This document shows, in pieces, positions 8,901 to 17,165 of a stretch of 64,000 nucleotides of DNA. Under the pieces are notes generated by a model that had not been told where the DNA came from, did not search any database, and saw only the letters and a program-made list of their open reading frames with translations. Origin of the DNA: Henriciella sp. (GTDB lineage Bacteria; Pseudomonadota; Alphaproteobacteria; Caulobacterales; Hyphomonadaceae); assembly GCA_017642885.1 (NCBI GenBank), contig JAEPOM010000012.1:35924-99923 (forward strand). The letters run 5' to 3'. The translations under genes were made by a program, and so were the position numbers. Position 1 is the stretch's first letter; each line of letters begins with the position of its first letter.

Positions 8901-9370
8901 GGCTTGGATCCGATCAGTTCGCTGATCTGCCCCTGCCGCACCAAGGAGGGCGAGTTTGCGCCAGTGGAGGCGTCCGCGAAGAGGAGTTTGATATCCTTGC
9001 CGCGAACCGTGCGTCCGTTCAGCTTGTAACTTGTGCCAGCGCCGCGTTTCAGGCGGCGCATAATTTCGAGTGTATCGGAACTGTTAAACTCAGGCGGTGC
9101 TGTTCTGAGCGTGTTGTCCAGAACCAGCGTCACTTCTGCGAGTTCGCGGGCTGGACGTCCGGCGGCGCCAGAGAAGATCAGGTCATCCATCTCCCCGCCG
9201 CGCATAGCTTTGGCGGAGTTTGCCCCCATGGCCCAGCGCATGGCTTCCAGCAAATTGGATTTGCCACAGCCATTTGGACCAACAATGCCTGTCAGGCCGG
9301 GAAGGATTGGAACAGATTCAGGATCGACGAAGGATTTGAAGCCTGCGATGCGTAGTTCTTTTAATTGCAT
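5909..9370 (-). CDS. smc: Chromosome segregation protein SMC
   Basis: A 1153-residue SMC ATPase that, with ScpA and ScpB, loads on DNA and extrudes loops to separate sister chromosomes. The N-terminal head has the Walker A motif GPNGCGKS at residues 31-38. The C-terminal head has the ABC signature SLMSGGEQA and Walker B CVLDEVDAPLDD. Between them are two very long coiled coils rich in Glu, Arg, Ala and Leu, split by a hinge at about residues 505-620 that looks shorter than that of Bacillus SMC, as is common in alphaproteobacteria. The coiled coils explain the many open frames on the opposite strand, which I treat as shadows. Upstream are two thiol-oxidoreductase lipoprotein genes, downstream atpI. 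Confidence 0.96.
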   Translation of the reverse strand: MQLKELRIAGFKSFVDPESVPILPGLTGIVGPNGCGKSNLLEAMRWAMGANSAKAMRGGEMDDLIFSGAAGRPARELAEVTLVLDNTLRTAPPEFNSSDTLEIMRRLKRGAGTSYKLNGRTVRGKDIKLLFADASTGANSPSLVRQGQISELIGSKPQNRRRILEEAAGIAGLNTRRHEAELKLRGAETNLERLTEVSAEVERQLDSLKRQARKARKYKELSSQISALEAYLAHLKWATAKADQETAAVSLARAKTEVERLTREAAVAETKRLEASDGIGPMRTAEAVASGKLGQARIELAKVETERKNAADLLAGLEREATRLAEDIQREQSQKEEAERTLVDARESLAALPVENDTTNKEKEVEAERVLAEAKQALETAQTDADLKSEAFAQKRAEIQALEANANAHRRRKESLEQEVQHLRGIVEALPNTTALTNELHVAREAESEAEAALKGAQNALESAEQTILDKQEAELAAKAPADEAQDALRTLETEIAGLTRLLRKAETTQSPPVVEQMRTRDGYEKAVAAALGDDLQAPTDRSASIFWAGSSVKTQALPGYAKPLTDFVEAPGELAARLSQCGVVSRSEGEELAPDLKPGQRLVTLDGHLWRWDGFTRTPAAPVAAAERLEQQARLEAAQSALGPQRQTVSELQAHYAQIRGGRIGAEEDLKQIRRNVQDATQRLDQARRNLASAKQHTDRASLKADSAKENLARVESDLHIAKEAYQTAAKPENTEDLARLEHAVAEARNVLASARERETECRGRLTDLTRNRQQAMARRNALEQDVERWTGRLESSATRVQSLVTRRAEAAREAAAAKARPESLQTQLDTLASRVDALEIERQDAADTLAARESEIREVEEAARSTNNLAMSARETLAIANAKLENATERLSEASEVAQTHFQRAPEGLLAIAKEGLDEETMATLDVRDAERQLDQLRHDRDRLGGVNMEAESEVEELSSRLGLQADEKADLTAAIAKLREGVKALNDEGRTRLLGAFEQVNEHFKALFTTLFRGGEAELRLIDADDPLAAGLEIFAQPPGKRLGTLSLMSGGEQALTATALIFAVFLSRPSPICVLDEVDAPLDDANVDRFCRMLDEMRQRTDTRFIVITHNPVTMSRMDRLFGVTMREKGVSKLVSVDLDTAEELVAAE

Positions 9371-9387
9371 GCAGCCCCCATCCGCCT

Positions 9388-10074
9388 CTATTCGCTCTCG
9401 CTCGACGCCAATGCAGCGTCCAGCTCAGCTGAAAACGCAACGACGGAAATCCGAGCATTGGTGTCCATGCGTTCGCCGTTCAAAAAGAAAGTCGGCGTTG
9501 CGTCGACACCAGCGGCGCGCGCCGCCGCGATCGAGGCCCGTATGGCGTCACGGTTTTCCTGACTATCCAGGCAGGCATCAAAGGCTTCATCGCCTTCAAT
9601 GCCGTGATTTGTCGCCACTTGTTTCAATGCTTCGACGACCGGTCCACCTTGGCGGGCCAACGTCAGGATGGCGTCCTGGCGAACGAACAGTTCGTCCAGC
9701 ATATCGTAATAGGCTTGACCTTCCGTACAGCGCGCGAGTGCGAACCCAGCCACAGTGACGTTAGCGGGCGCGGTCGGAAATTCACGGAAAACGAGTTTAA
9801 CTTTGCCGGTGTCGATATAGTCGGTCTTGATCGTTGGAAGGATCCGTGTGTGAAACACAAGACATGCCGGGCATGTCCAGCTGGCATATTCGACGAGCGT
9901 GACGGGTGCATCCGGATCGCCAAAAACAATATCTTGAAGGACGACTTTTTCAGCGGAGGAGTCACCTGAGCCGCTGGTCGATTCGGAGGAGTCCGAAGAC
10001 GAGCCACAGGCCGCGAGCGCCAATGCTGCAGCGGCCATTACAGTTCCGCGACGGGTGAAGCTAAGCATGCTCAT
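9388..10074 (-). CDS. DsbA-family thiol:disulfide oxidoreductase lipoprotein
   Basis: A 228-residue exported protein with a thioredoxin-fold DsbA-like domain. The signal peptide ends in a lipobox (ALAAC, lipidated Cys23), followed by a Ser/Gly-rich linker. The redox site is SWTCPACLVFH with cysteines 68 and 71, a CPAC dipeptide unlike the CPHC of classical DsbA. The cis-proline loop is probably DATPTFFLNG near the C-terminus. Such proteins form or rearrange disulfides in periplasmic proteins. The next upstream gene encodes a paralogue with the same layout. Which of the two is the oxidase cannot be told. The gene ends 17 bases before the start of smc. Confidence 0.87.
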   Translation of the reverse strand: MSMLSFTRRGTVMAAAALALAACGSSSDSSESTSGSGDSSAEKVVLQDIVFGDPDAPVTLVEYASWTCPACLVFHTRILPTIKTDYIDTGKVKLVFREFPTAPANVTVAGFALARCTEGQAYYDMLDELFVRQDAILTLARQGGPVVEALKQVATNHGIEGDEAFDACLDSQENRDAIRASIAAARAAGVDATPTFFLNGERMDTNARISVVAFSAELDAALASSESE

Positions 10075-10169
10075 AACCTTTCCTTAACAGTCTGAGTCGG
10101 ATTGGTTGCCAAGAAGTTAACGCCGTTGCAGGAGCGAAACGAGCGGCGAACCGAAGGGTGGAACGAAGT

Positions 10170-10853
10170 TTATTCTGCAGAAGCCTCGGCAGCGCCTGAG
10201 TCGCCCAGCCGAGCATCAAGCAAAGCGCGCATGCCGTCAGCGGTACGCCACTCATAACCTTGGAGCTTCTCACCATTGATGAAGACGGTCGGGGTCGAGT
10301 TCACCCCCTGGCTGTCGCCTTTCATCACGGACTCGCCGATCGCGTAAGTCACGTCCTTGTTTGAGAGGCAATCTGTAAAAGCGTTCCCTTCAATGCCGTA
10401 AGTCGACGCCAGATCGCGCAAAGCGCCTTCTATGTTCCCGCCAGTTTGTGCGAGATTGATGACGTTTGTTTGGGCCTGGAACAGGTCTTCGATGGCGTCA
10501 TAATAGCGGTCTTCCCCGGCGCAGCGGGCGAGGGCAAATCCGGCCACAGAGATATTTGCGGGCGGGGTTGGAAATTCGCGAAACACAAGCTGAACTTTGC
10601 CGGTCTCGATATACTCGCTTTTCAGAACCGGGATGACGTCGGTGTGGAATTGCAGGCAGGCAGGGCACGTCCAACTAGCGTATTCGACCATTGTGATCGG
10701 CGCATTTGCATCCCCAAGCGTGATGTCGGTCAGCGCGATGTCGCTTGAGCCAGCGTCGCCAGTTTGCGCGTTTCCAGTGTCGGCGGCGCCGCAAGCGGTG
10801 AGGGCGAACGCGGAAATGGCTGCAAGTGCTATGCGGCGGGTCAAACGAGGCAT
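10170..10853 (-). CDS. DsbA-family thiol:disulfide oxidoreductase lipoprotein, paralogue
   Basis: A 227-residue protein closely related to its downstream neighbour. A signal peptide ends at LTAC (lipidated Cys21), a low-complexity linker follows, and the thioredoxin-like domain has SWTCPACLQFH with cysteines 63 and 66. The blocks KVQLVFREFPT and SVAGFALARC are shared almost unchanged with the neighbour, including an extra cysteine after ALAR, so this is a tandem duplication. The cis-proline region reads NSTPTVFINGEK. It is probably anchored at the periplasmic face of a membrane, where it acts on cysteine-containing envelope proteins. The two genes are 95 bases apart. Confidence 0.87.
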   Translation of the reverse strand: MPRLTRRIALAAISAFALTACGAADTGNAQTGDAGSSDIALTDITLGDANAPITMVEYASWTCPACLQFHTDVIPVLKSEYIETGKVQLVFREFPTPPANISVAGFALARCAGEDRYYDAIEDLFQAQTNVINLAQTGGNIEGALRDLASTYGIEGNAFTDCLSNKDVTYAIGESVMKGDSQGVNSTPTVFINGEKLQGYEWRTADGMRALLDARLGDSGAAEASAE

Positions 10854-10875
10854 GTGTGGGGACCTTTCATGCGGA

Positions 10876-11451
10876 CTAAAATGGAAGCGAGGGGCTGTCT
10901 TCTGTTGTGGAATCTTCAGGGTCTGCCATTAGCACGGCTTCTCCCAAAGCCAATAGAGCGTCTCGCAGTTTTTCGTCCTCAATTCCTCGTGCGCTGGAGA
11001 CGAGGGCGTCCCGCTGCTCCGGTGTGAGGGGGATGGTGCGAACCTGTTTCGAGTTTAGAGCAGACGCTGAGAAATGGCCTTGCAGGATTTTGATGGCGGT
11101 AATGTCTCCGCCCGCTGCGACGGAGACGCGCTGGCGGATCATCTCGCTCTGATGCTGAACCAGACCCGCTGCGGCAGGGATGACGGTCAGGGTTAGGCGG
11201 CGCCCCCCCTTTGCAGGGGTCAGTTTCTCGGGCCGGCACAGACGGGCGAGTTGTTCGCCGACGATTTCTGCCCATTGCACTTTCAGGCGGCTCAGGGTCG
11301 CGCCTTTTTTTGGCAGCGCCTTGCGAGTGAGGCGCATCGCAGCTTTGCCAATCGTGCCGGGTCCCGGATGCACGGGTTTTGCCTTTGCATAGCGCAGCTT
11401 GACGCGGGCGCGTGCTTCTTCCAGCGGATCGAGGCTTGATCGTTTTACCAT
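10876..11451 (-). CDS. DUF721 protein, DciA-like
   Basis: A 191-residue protein of the DUF721 family. Family members called DciA help load the replicative helicase DnaB in bacteria that lack DnaC or DnaI, which is the established basis for the name. The core runs from ALPKKGATLSRLKVQWAEIVGEQLARLCRPEKL to LTLTVIPAAAGLVQHQSEMI (about residues 45-110) and contains the W-x-x-I/V-V-G and hydrophobic beta-strand pattern of the domain. The tail is acidic. I start it at 11451 (MVKRSSLDPL); the open frame extends another 69 codons upstream but that part overlaps mutY and looks non-coding. It is divergent from mutY, with only 19 bases between start codons. Confidence 0.75.
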   Translation of the reverse strand: MVKRSSLDPLEEARARVKLRYAKAKPVHPGPGTIGKAAMRLTRKALPKKGATLSRLKVQWAEIVGEQLARLCRPEKLTPAKGGRRLTLTVIPAAAGLVQHQSEMIRQRVSVAAGGDITAIKILQGHFSASALNSKQVRTIPLTPEQRDALVSSARGIEDEKLRDALLALGEAVLMADPEDSTTEDSPSLPF

Positions 11452-11470
11452 TCGCGTCACCTTGCCCGGC

Positions 11471-12502
11471 ATGAACATGGATGAAAAGTTACACTTTGCA
11501 GACCTTTCTGACCAATTGCTGGATTGGTATGCGGGTGCTGCGCGCGAGTTGCCCTGGCGGATCGGGCCTGGCGCGCGCGCGAAAGGGGTGCAGCCAGACC
11601 CATATCGCGTGTGGTTGGCTGAAATCATGCTGCAACAAACCACCGTGCTGCACGCCACGCGTTACTATCTGGAATTTACCAAGCGGTGGCCGAAGATTGA
11701 AGATTTGGCCGGCGCACAGGATGAGGACGTGATGGCGGCCTGGGCTGGGCTCGGATACTACGCCCGCGCCCGCAATCTGTTGAAGTGCGCCCGCGAGGTC
11801 TCAGCACTCGGCGGCTGGCCCGACACAGCGGAAAGCTTGCAGAAATTGTCTGGCATTGGGCCTTATACGGCCGGCGCTGTCGCTGCTTTGGCCTTCGGAC
11901 GCCGGGCGGCGGCGGTGGACGGAAATGTCGACCGCGTGTTTGCCAGGTTGATGGCGCTCACGGACGACTGGAAAGCTGCAAAAACGCGCCTGAAAGCTGT
12001 GGTGGAAGATCTCGTGCCCGAAGACCGCCCCGCAGAATTCGCTGAAGCCCTAATGGATCTCGGCGCCACAATCTGTACGCCGAAATCCCCGAACTGTCTG
12101 ATTTGCCCCTTGAGAGAAATGTGCGCCGCCCGGCAAGAAGGTGACCCGGGGCGCTATCCGATCAAACCCAAGAAACAGGCCAAACCGACACGGCAGGGGC
12201 ACGTCTATATTCTGCTGGGAGAGGCGCACACGGTCCTGACCGAGCGTCGCCCCGACAAAGGCTTGCTCGGCGGCATGCTGGGTTTGCCGACTTCTCCCTG
12301 GTCAGGCGAATCATGCGTGCCGGAATTCCCCTCAGGGGCGAATTGGTGCGAACTCGGCGAAGTTCGCCATGTCTTCACGCATTTCGCGCTCACGCTGAAA
12401 GTATGGCGGGCCGAAACCGATGAGACTCTGCGCACAACGCGCGCGCAGGCGTCGGATGGTTTGCCGAGCGTCTTCGCAAAAGCACTGAAACTTGCCTTGT
12501 GA
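11471..12502 (+). CDS. mutY: Adenine DNA glycosylase MutY
   Basis: A 343-residue base-excision repair enzyme that removes adenine paired with 8-oxoguanine. The catalytic Glu51 lies in EIMLQQTTV, the helix-hairpin-helix reads LSGIGPYTAGAV (about 127-138), and the second catalytic residue Asp151 lies in VDGNVDRV. A 4Fe-4S cluster site follows, with cysteines 203, 210, 213 and 219 in the exact C-x6-C-x2-C-x5-C spacing. The C-terminal part is a NUDIX-like domain that recognises 8-oxoG. I chose the ATG at 11471; another in-frame ATG lies 6 bases on, and the frame is open upstream into the divergent dciA-like gene, but those residues lack similarity to the family. Confidence 0.95.
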   Translation: MNMDEKLHFADLSDQLLDWYAGAARELPWRIGPGARAKGVQPDPYRVWLAEIMLQQTTVLHATRYYLEFTKRWPKIEDLAGAQDEDVMAAWAGLGYYARARNLLKCAREVSALGGWPDTAESLQKLSGIGPYTAGAVAALAFGRRAAAVDGNVDRVFARLMALTDDWKAAKTRLKAVVEDLVPEDRPAEFAEALMDLGATICTPKSPNCLICPLREMCAARQEGDPGRYPIKPKKQAKPTRQGHVYILLGEAHTVLTERRPDKGLLGGMLGLPTSPWSGESCVPEFPSGANWCELGEVRHVFTHFALTLKVWRAETDETLRTTRAQASDGLPSVFAKALKLAL

Positions 12503-12604
12503 TACGCCAATTGAGAGCGGTGTTCTGGAATTCCGTCTCTGTGAACGCGGCCAACGTAAAGCGCATTCTGGGTTCCTTCCAAATCTGTGGAAAGCTATCA
12601 GAAA

Positions 12605-12619
12605 GTTCTTGTTTTGTTC
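12605..12619 (+). promoter_or_regulatory. LexA-type SOS box before the radical SAM gene
   Basis: The sequence is GTTC-TTGTTTT-GTTC, an exact match to the direct repeat GTTC-N7-GTTC known for LexA in alphaproteobacteria, with the usual AT-rich spacer. It lies 24 bases before the ATG of the radical SAM gene at 12644 and after the end of mutY, where a repressor could block transcription start. The pattern has only eight fixed bases, so chance is possible, but its placement in a 141-base promoter region of a DNA-photolyase-related gene makes a real site likely. Confidence 0.65.
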
Positions 12620-12643
12620 CCTTCCATGTGCTCTCCATAGCAT

Positions 12644-13777
12644 ATGCGAACGGGTCAGAAACTAGCTAAGGCAGGTCGGGTGGAGCGTGCGGAGGTGGCG
12701 GAGGTGCGCGAGCGCTTTCACCATCGGGGACGTGGGGCAGTGTCGAACCAGACGGGGCGATTTGAGCGGGAGACCCGCGAAGCGCTGGATGATGGCTGGG
12801 GAACGGTGGAAGAAGACGCGCCTCGCCTTGAGACGACACTGACCAAGGAAACGCCGCGCACCATCATCACGTTCAACAAGTCGCCCGATATCCATTTCGA
12901 TCGCTCGATTAATCCGTACCGCGGCTGTGAGCATGGTTGCGTCTATTGTTTTGCGCGACCAACGCACGCCTATCATGGTCTATCGGCCGGGCTCGATTTT
13001 GAGAGCAAGCTGTTCTTCAAACCGGATGGTCCGGAACTGCTGCTCAAGGAATTGTCGCGGCCGGGTTATGTGCCGCGCCCCATCGCGCTTGGCGTCAATA
13101 CCGATGCGTATCAGCCGGTTGAGCGTGACCAGGAGCTGACGCGCCGCTTCCTGCAAATTCTCAGCGATCACAATCACCCGGTCTCGCTCCTCACCAAGTC
13201 TGCATTGATTGAGCGCGACATGGATCTGATCGCGCCAATGGCGGAGAAGCAGCTTTGCCGTGTCGGGGTGTCGATCACGACGCTCGACCCGAAGCTCGCC
13301 CGGCGGATGGAGCCACGCGCCGCGACACCTCGGAAGCGATTTCAGGCGGTCCAGCGTTTAAGCGATGCGGGGATCCCCGTGACGGTTATGGCGGCACCGA
13401 TCATCCCGGCCTTGAATGAACCGGAACTGGAAGCTCTGCTGGAGGCTGCAAAGGCGCATGGCGCGACCGGCGCTGGATATGTGCTGCTCCGCTTGCCGCA
13501 TGAGCTGAAGGACATTTTCCACGAATGGCTGGCGCAGCATTATCCCGACCGCGCCGCTCGCGTGATCAATGCGTTGCGAGAGATGCGAGACGGGAAAGAT
13601 TATGACGCAGACTGGTTCGAGCGCGGTACGGGAAGCGGCGTCGTGGCCCGGCTGATCAAGCAGAGGTTCATCAAGTCTATCCGGCGCCTCGATTTGCTGC
13701 CGACACGGACGCAGTTGCGGACAGACCTATTCCAGCCGCCTGTTTTAAAGGGCGGTCAGTACCGAATGGATTTTTAG
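12644..13777 (+). CDS. PA0069-family radical SAM protein (spore photoproduct lyase-related)
   Basis: A 377-residue radical SAM enzyme. The 4Fe-4S binding motif is CEHGCVYC (cysteines 95, 99 and 102), inside the characteristic run DRSINPYRGCEHGCVYCFAR of the PA0069 group. The family is related to spore photoproduct lyase, and members often sit in DNA-damage regulons; the reaction is not firmly established. The C-terminal half carries RLPHELKDIFHEWL and a final LPTRTQLRTDLF block typical of the group. The start at 12644 has no clear ribosome-binding sequence. A LexA-type box 24 bases before it suggests SOS control. The gene follows mutY on the same strand, 141 bases downstream. Confidence 0.87.
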   Translation: MRTGQKLAKAGRVERAEVAEVRERFHHRGRGAVSNQTGRFERETREALDDGWGTVEEDAPRLETTLTKETPRTIITFNKSPDIHFDRSINPYRGCEHGCVYCFARPTHAYHGLSAGLDFESKLFFKPDGPELLLKELSRPGYVPRPIALGVNTDAYQPVERDQELTRRFLQILSDHNHPVSLLTKSALIERDMDLIAPMAEKQLCRVGVSITTLDPKLARRMEPRAATPRKRFQAVQRLSDAGIPVTVMAAPIIPALNEPELEALLEAAKAHGATGAGYVLLRLPHELKDIFHEWLAQHYPDRAARVINALREMRDGKDYDADWFERGTGSGVVARLIKQRFIKSIRRLDLLPTRTQLRTDLFQPPVLKGGQYRMDF

Positions 13778-13778
13778 G

Positions 13779-15131
13779 CTATTGCGGAGCTTGCTCCGCG
13801 AGTTTGGCAGCATTGGCGGCTTGGGCGTCTCGGGTCAGTTTGTAATTTCTCATGATGATCGCGGCCAATGCATAAGCCACGACGGGCACGCCGACAAAGA
13901 CCAGCATCACGCCGCGGGCAACTTCCGGGCTATTCTCTCCAGAAGGATCGAAGCCGACCCACGCACCGAGCAGGATGTAAGGAATTCCGATCGCGAAACT
14001 CGCGCCGGTCTTGTAGGCGCCGGACATGAGCGAATAATACATTCCGGAGCGGTTCTCACCGGTCTTCGCCTCCTCCGCTTCGATAATATCGGCCACCATG
14101 GAGCGCGCGAGAATGAATGGTGTGCCGTAACCTAGGCCCGATACAATTGCAGCGAAAAGGAGAGGGGCAAGGCCTCCACCAGCCGCGCTCATTGGCAGGT
14201 AAATCATGTATGTTGCGATCGACCAGACGGCAGTTCCAACAAAGGCGATGTGCTTCTCTGTTCGTTTCGACAGCCAGATCCAGAAGGGCATGGAGGCAAA
14301 ACCGGCGACAAAGAAAGCCATGAGGATGACCGGTGCGTAGGCAGTGACGCCAAAGCCCCATTGTGCCGCAAACAAGAAGGTTCCTCCGGTGCCAGCTATG
14401 GCGATTCCGACCAGGACCTCGACCATCAGAACGCGCACCATGTTTGGGTTTCTGAAGGCGACTTTGATTGCCTCCCACGAGAACCCCATCTTCGGTTCGT
14501 CCTCTTTGGGAGGAGCATCCGGAACAAAGAATACCGCTAGCGCGATGGTCGCCGGTAGGACGATGAGGAGGATAACTCCCATCACCATGACCTGGCCCCG
14601 CCGGTCGATGCCGAAATTGATCGCCAGCAAAGTCGGAATAATCAGCAGTGATAACAGGGTGAGCGTCGACACGATCTCTCGCCACATGAACAGACGCGAG
14701 CGCTCGTCATAGGCGGTGGTGATCATCGGCACCCAAGATTGGTGCGGCGTTTGTAGCATGGTGAAGCCGAGCCAGAACACGATCAGCCAAACCACCAGAT
14801 ATGCAGGAGAAACCGTCTCTCCCATAGGCATGAACATAAAGAAGGCACCGATCATCAGGACGGGCACACTTGCCACCAACCAATGCTTTACGCGGCCTCT
14901 CTTAGTGGGCCTGGTATCAACCAGCCAGCCCATGACCGGATCGGTTCCGAGGTCCCAGAAGCGCAGGATCATGAAGATCAGACCGACCATAGTCGTGCCA
15001 AGACCAAGCTGTTCGGCGTACATGGGGGCCACGAACACAGCCATCGGCAGTCCGATCGCCGCGAGCGGCATTCCAACACTGGCAAAAGCAAGGACCCGCG
15101 TCAGCGGAAGGCGATCTGGCGCAGTACTCAT
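13779..15131 (-). CDS. MFS transporter of the GPH (glycoside-pentoside-hexuronide):cation symporter type
   Basis: A 450-residue inner-membrane transporter with about twelve hydrophobic segments. The segment LRFWDLGTDPVMGWLVDTRPTKRGR (near residue 60) is the hallmark of GPH symporters: the conserved Asp and the loop-2 R-x-G-R region bind the co-transported cation. A matching C-terminal-half motif reads ARSMVADIIEAEEAKTGENRSGMYYSL. The substrate is probably a sugar or small carbohydrate but cannot be read from sequence, and no sugar-degradation genes adjoin. I start it at 15131 (MSTAPDRLPL); the open frame runs 30 codons further upstream through the DnaA-box region of the ccrM promoter, which I think is non-coding. 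It is convergent with the radical SAM gene, whose stop is 1 base away. Confidence 0.85.
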   Translation of the reverse strand: MSTAPDRLPLTRVLAFASVGMPLAAIGLPMAVFVAPMYAEQLGLGTTMVGLIFMILRFWDLGTDPVMGWLVDTRPTKRGRVKHWLVASVPVLMIGAFFMFMPMGETVSPAYLVVWLIVFWLGFTMLQTPHQSWVPMITTAYDERSRLFMWREIVSTLTLLSLLIIPTLLAINFGIDRRGQVMVMGVILLIVLPATIALAVFFVPDAPPKEDEPKMGFSWEAIKVAFRNPNMVRVLMVEVLVGIAIAGTGGTFLFAAQWGFGVTAYAPVILMAFFVAGFASMPFWIWLSKRTEKHIAFVGTAVWSIATYMIYLPMSAAGGGLAPLLFAAIVSGLGYGTPFILARSMVADIIEAEEAKTGENRSGMYYSLMSGAYKTGASFAIGIPYILLGAWVGFDPSGENSPEVARGVMLVFVGVPVVAYALAAIIMRNYKLTRDAQAANAAKLAEQAPQ

Positions 15132-15187
15132 ATTTTGGAAGATGACGCACCCGTCACGAAAGGCAAGCATAATCGGGCGTGGATTGG

Positions 15188-15208
15188 TTTTCCACAGACT
15201 TGTCCACA
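15188..15208 (+). promoter_or_regulatory. Two DnaA-box-like 9-mers upstream of ccrM
   Basis: TTTTCCACA (15188-15196) and TTGTCCACA (15200-15208) lie in direct orientation, three bases apart, in the gap between the transporter gene and ccrM. The first fits the relaxed DnaA consensus TTWTNCACA; the second differs only at the third base. They are about 140 bases before the ccrM start. DnaA-ATP acts as a transcription factor in Caulobacter, so a role in timing ccrM or the divergent gene is plausible but not shown. Confidence 0.45.
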
Positions 15209-15260
15209 ACGGAAAAATCATGCAGTTTCGAAATCGAAACGATTGGGCGGGCGCAAAATC

Positions 15261-16436
<1,176 letters not shown>

Positions 16437-16555
16437 GGTTTGGGTTGTATTCGGTCTCTAAAGGGGCGCGAATAAGGCCGCATTCTTGGGCGAATTTGTA
16501 TTGATCCAATAATCGCGTAAACTCATTGCATGTTTCACTCTGAATAGAGAGTTCC

Positions 16556-17158
16556 ATGCGTTGGGTAGTCATCATATTGATAATCGCAGTGAGCGGCGTG
16601 CTGGGGTGGTTTATTGCCAGCCAAAGTGCCGTTCAGCAATTTCTCAAGGTTCCGGTTCCGACCTCCTCATCCGGAGCGGCTGAAACCGCAGATCCGGCGC
16701 CTGTGCGCGATTCGGAATTTCCTGGCGAGAGCGCAACGTCGGAGCCTTCAGATGAGGATACGCCTTTAGATCCACCCCGCGAAGATATGCCGGAGCCGGA
16801 CCCACTGCTCGAGCCTGATCCAGAACCCACCACCTTGGTTCCGGAGTTAGAAGGCGAAGCGGCGCTGGCCCTGTATCGTGTCTGGATCGGTGAAGCGCGA
16901 ACCCTGCATTCTTACCCGGACAGCGTGCAGCGCATGTATGATGTGATGATGTGCGAATCCGGAGGACAGGCGGGTATCGTCAATCCGGCAGGGCCATACT
17001 CTGGATTGTTCCAATACGCAGGCGGAACCTGGAACGGCGATTGGAACACCTATCGGGAAAACAATATCCTTGATCCACGATCACAGATTTTCGCAACGGC
17101 GCTCGCCTGGAGCCTCAACATGCAAGGGCAGTGGGGCTGCTATTCGAGCCCGCACTAG
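16556..17158 (+). CDS. Membrane-anchored lysozyme-like (transglycosylase/Rpf-like) protein
   Basis: A 200-residue protein with an N-terminal membrane anchor or uncleaved signal (residues 3-22), a Pro/Glu/Asp-rich linker (about 35-98) and a C-terminal lysozyme-like domain. The domain starts VQRMYDVMMCESGGQ, where Glu134 after Cys133 fits the catalytic glutamate of resuscitation-promoting factors and lytic transglycosylases. It continues PYSGLFQYAGGTWNG and ends in WGCY, where Cys195 may pair with Cys133. The likely role is cutting peptidoglycan glycan strands in the periplasm. The acidic proline-rich spacer could let the domain reach across the periplasm. It lies 119 bases after ccrM and converges on phaC with a 7-base gap. 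Confidence 0.75.
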   Translation: MRWVVIILIIAVSGVLGWFIASQSAVQQFLKVPVPTSSSGAAETADPAPVRDSEFPGESATSEPSDEDTPLDPPREDMPEPDPLLEPDPEPTTLVPELEGEAALALYRVWIGEARTLHSYPDSVQRMYDVMMCESGGQAGIVNPAGPYSGLFQYAGGTWNGDWNTYRENNILDPRSQIFATALAWSLNMQGQWGCYSSPH

Positions 17159-17165
17159 CGGGGCG

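Noticed and set aside
15132..15221. Extra 30 codons at the start of the GPH transporter
   Set aside because: They precede the first membrane helix without similarity and cover the DnaA-box-like sequences; MSTAPDRLPL at 15131 is the better start.
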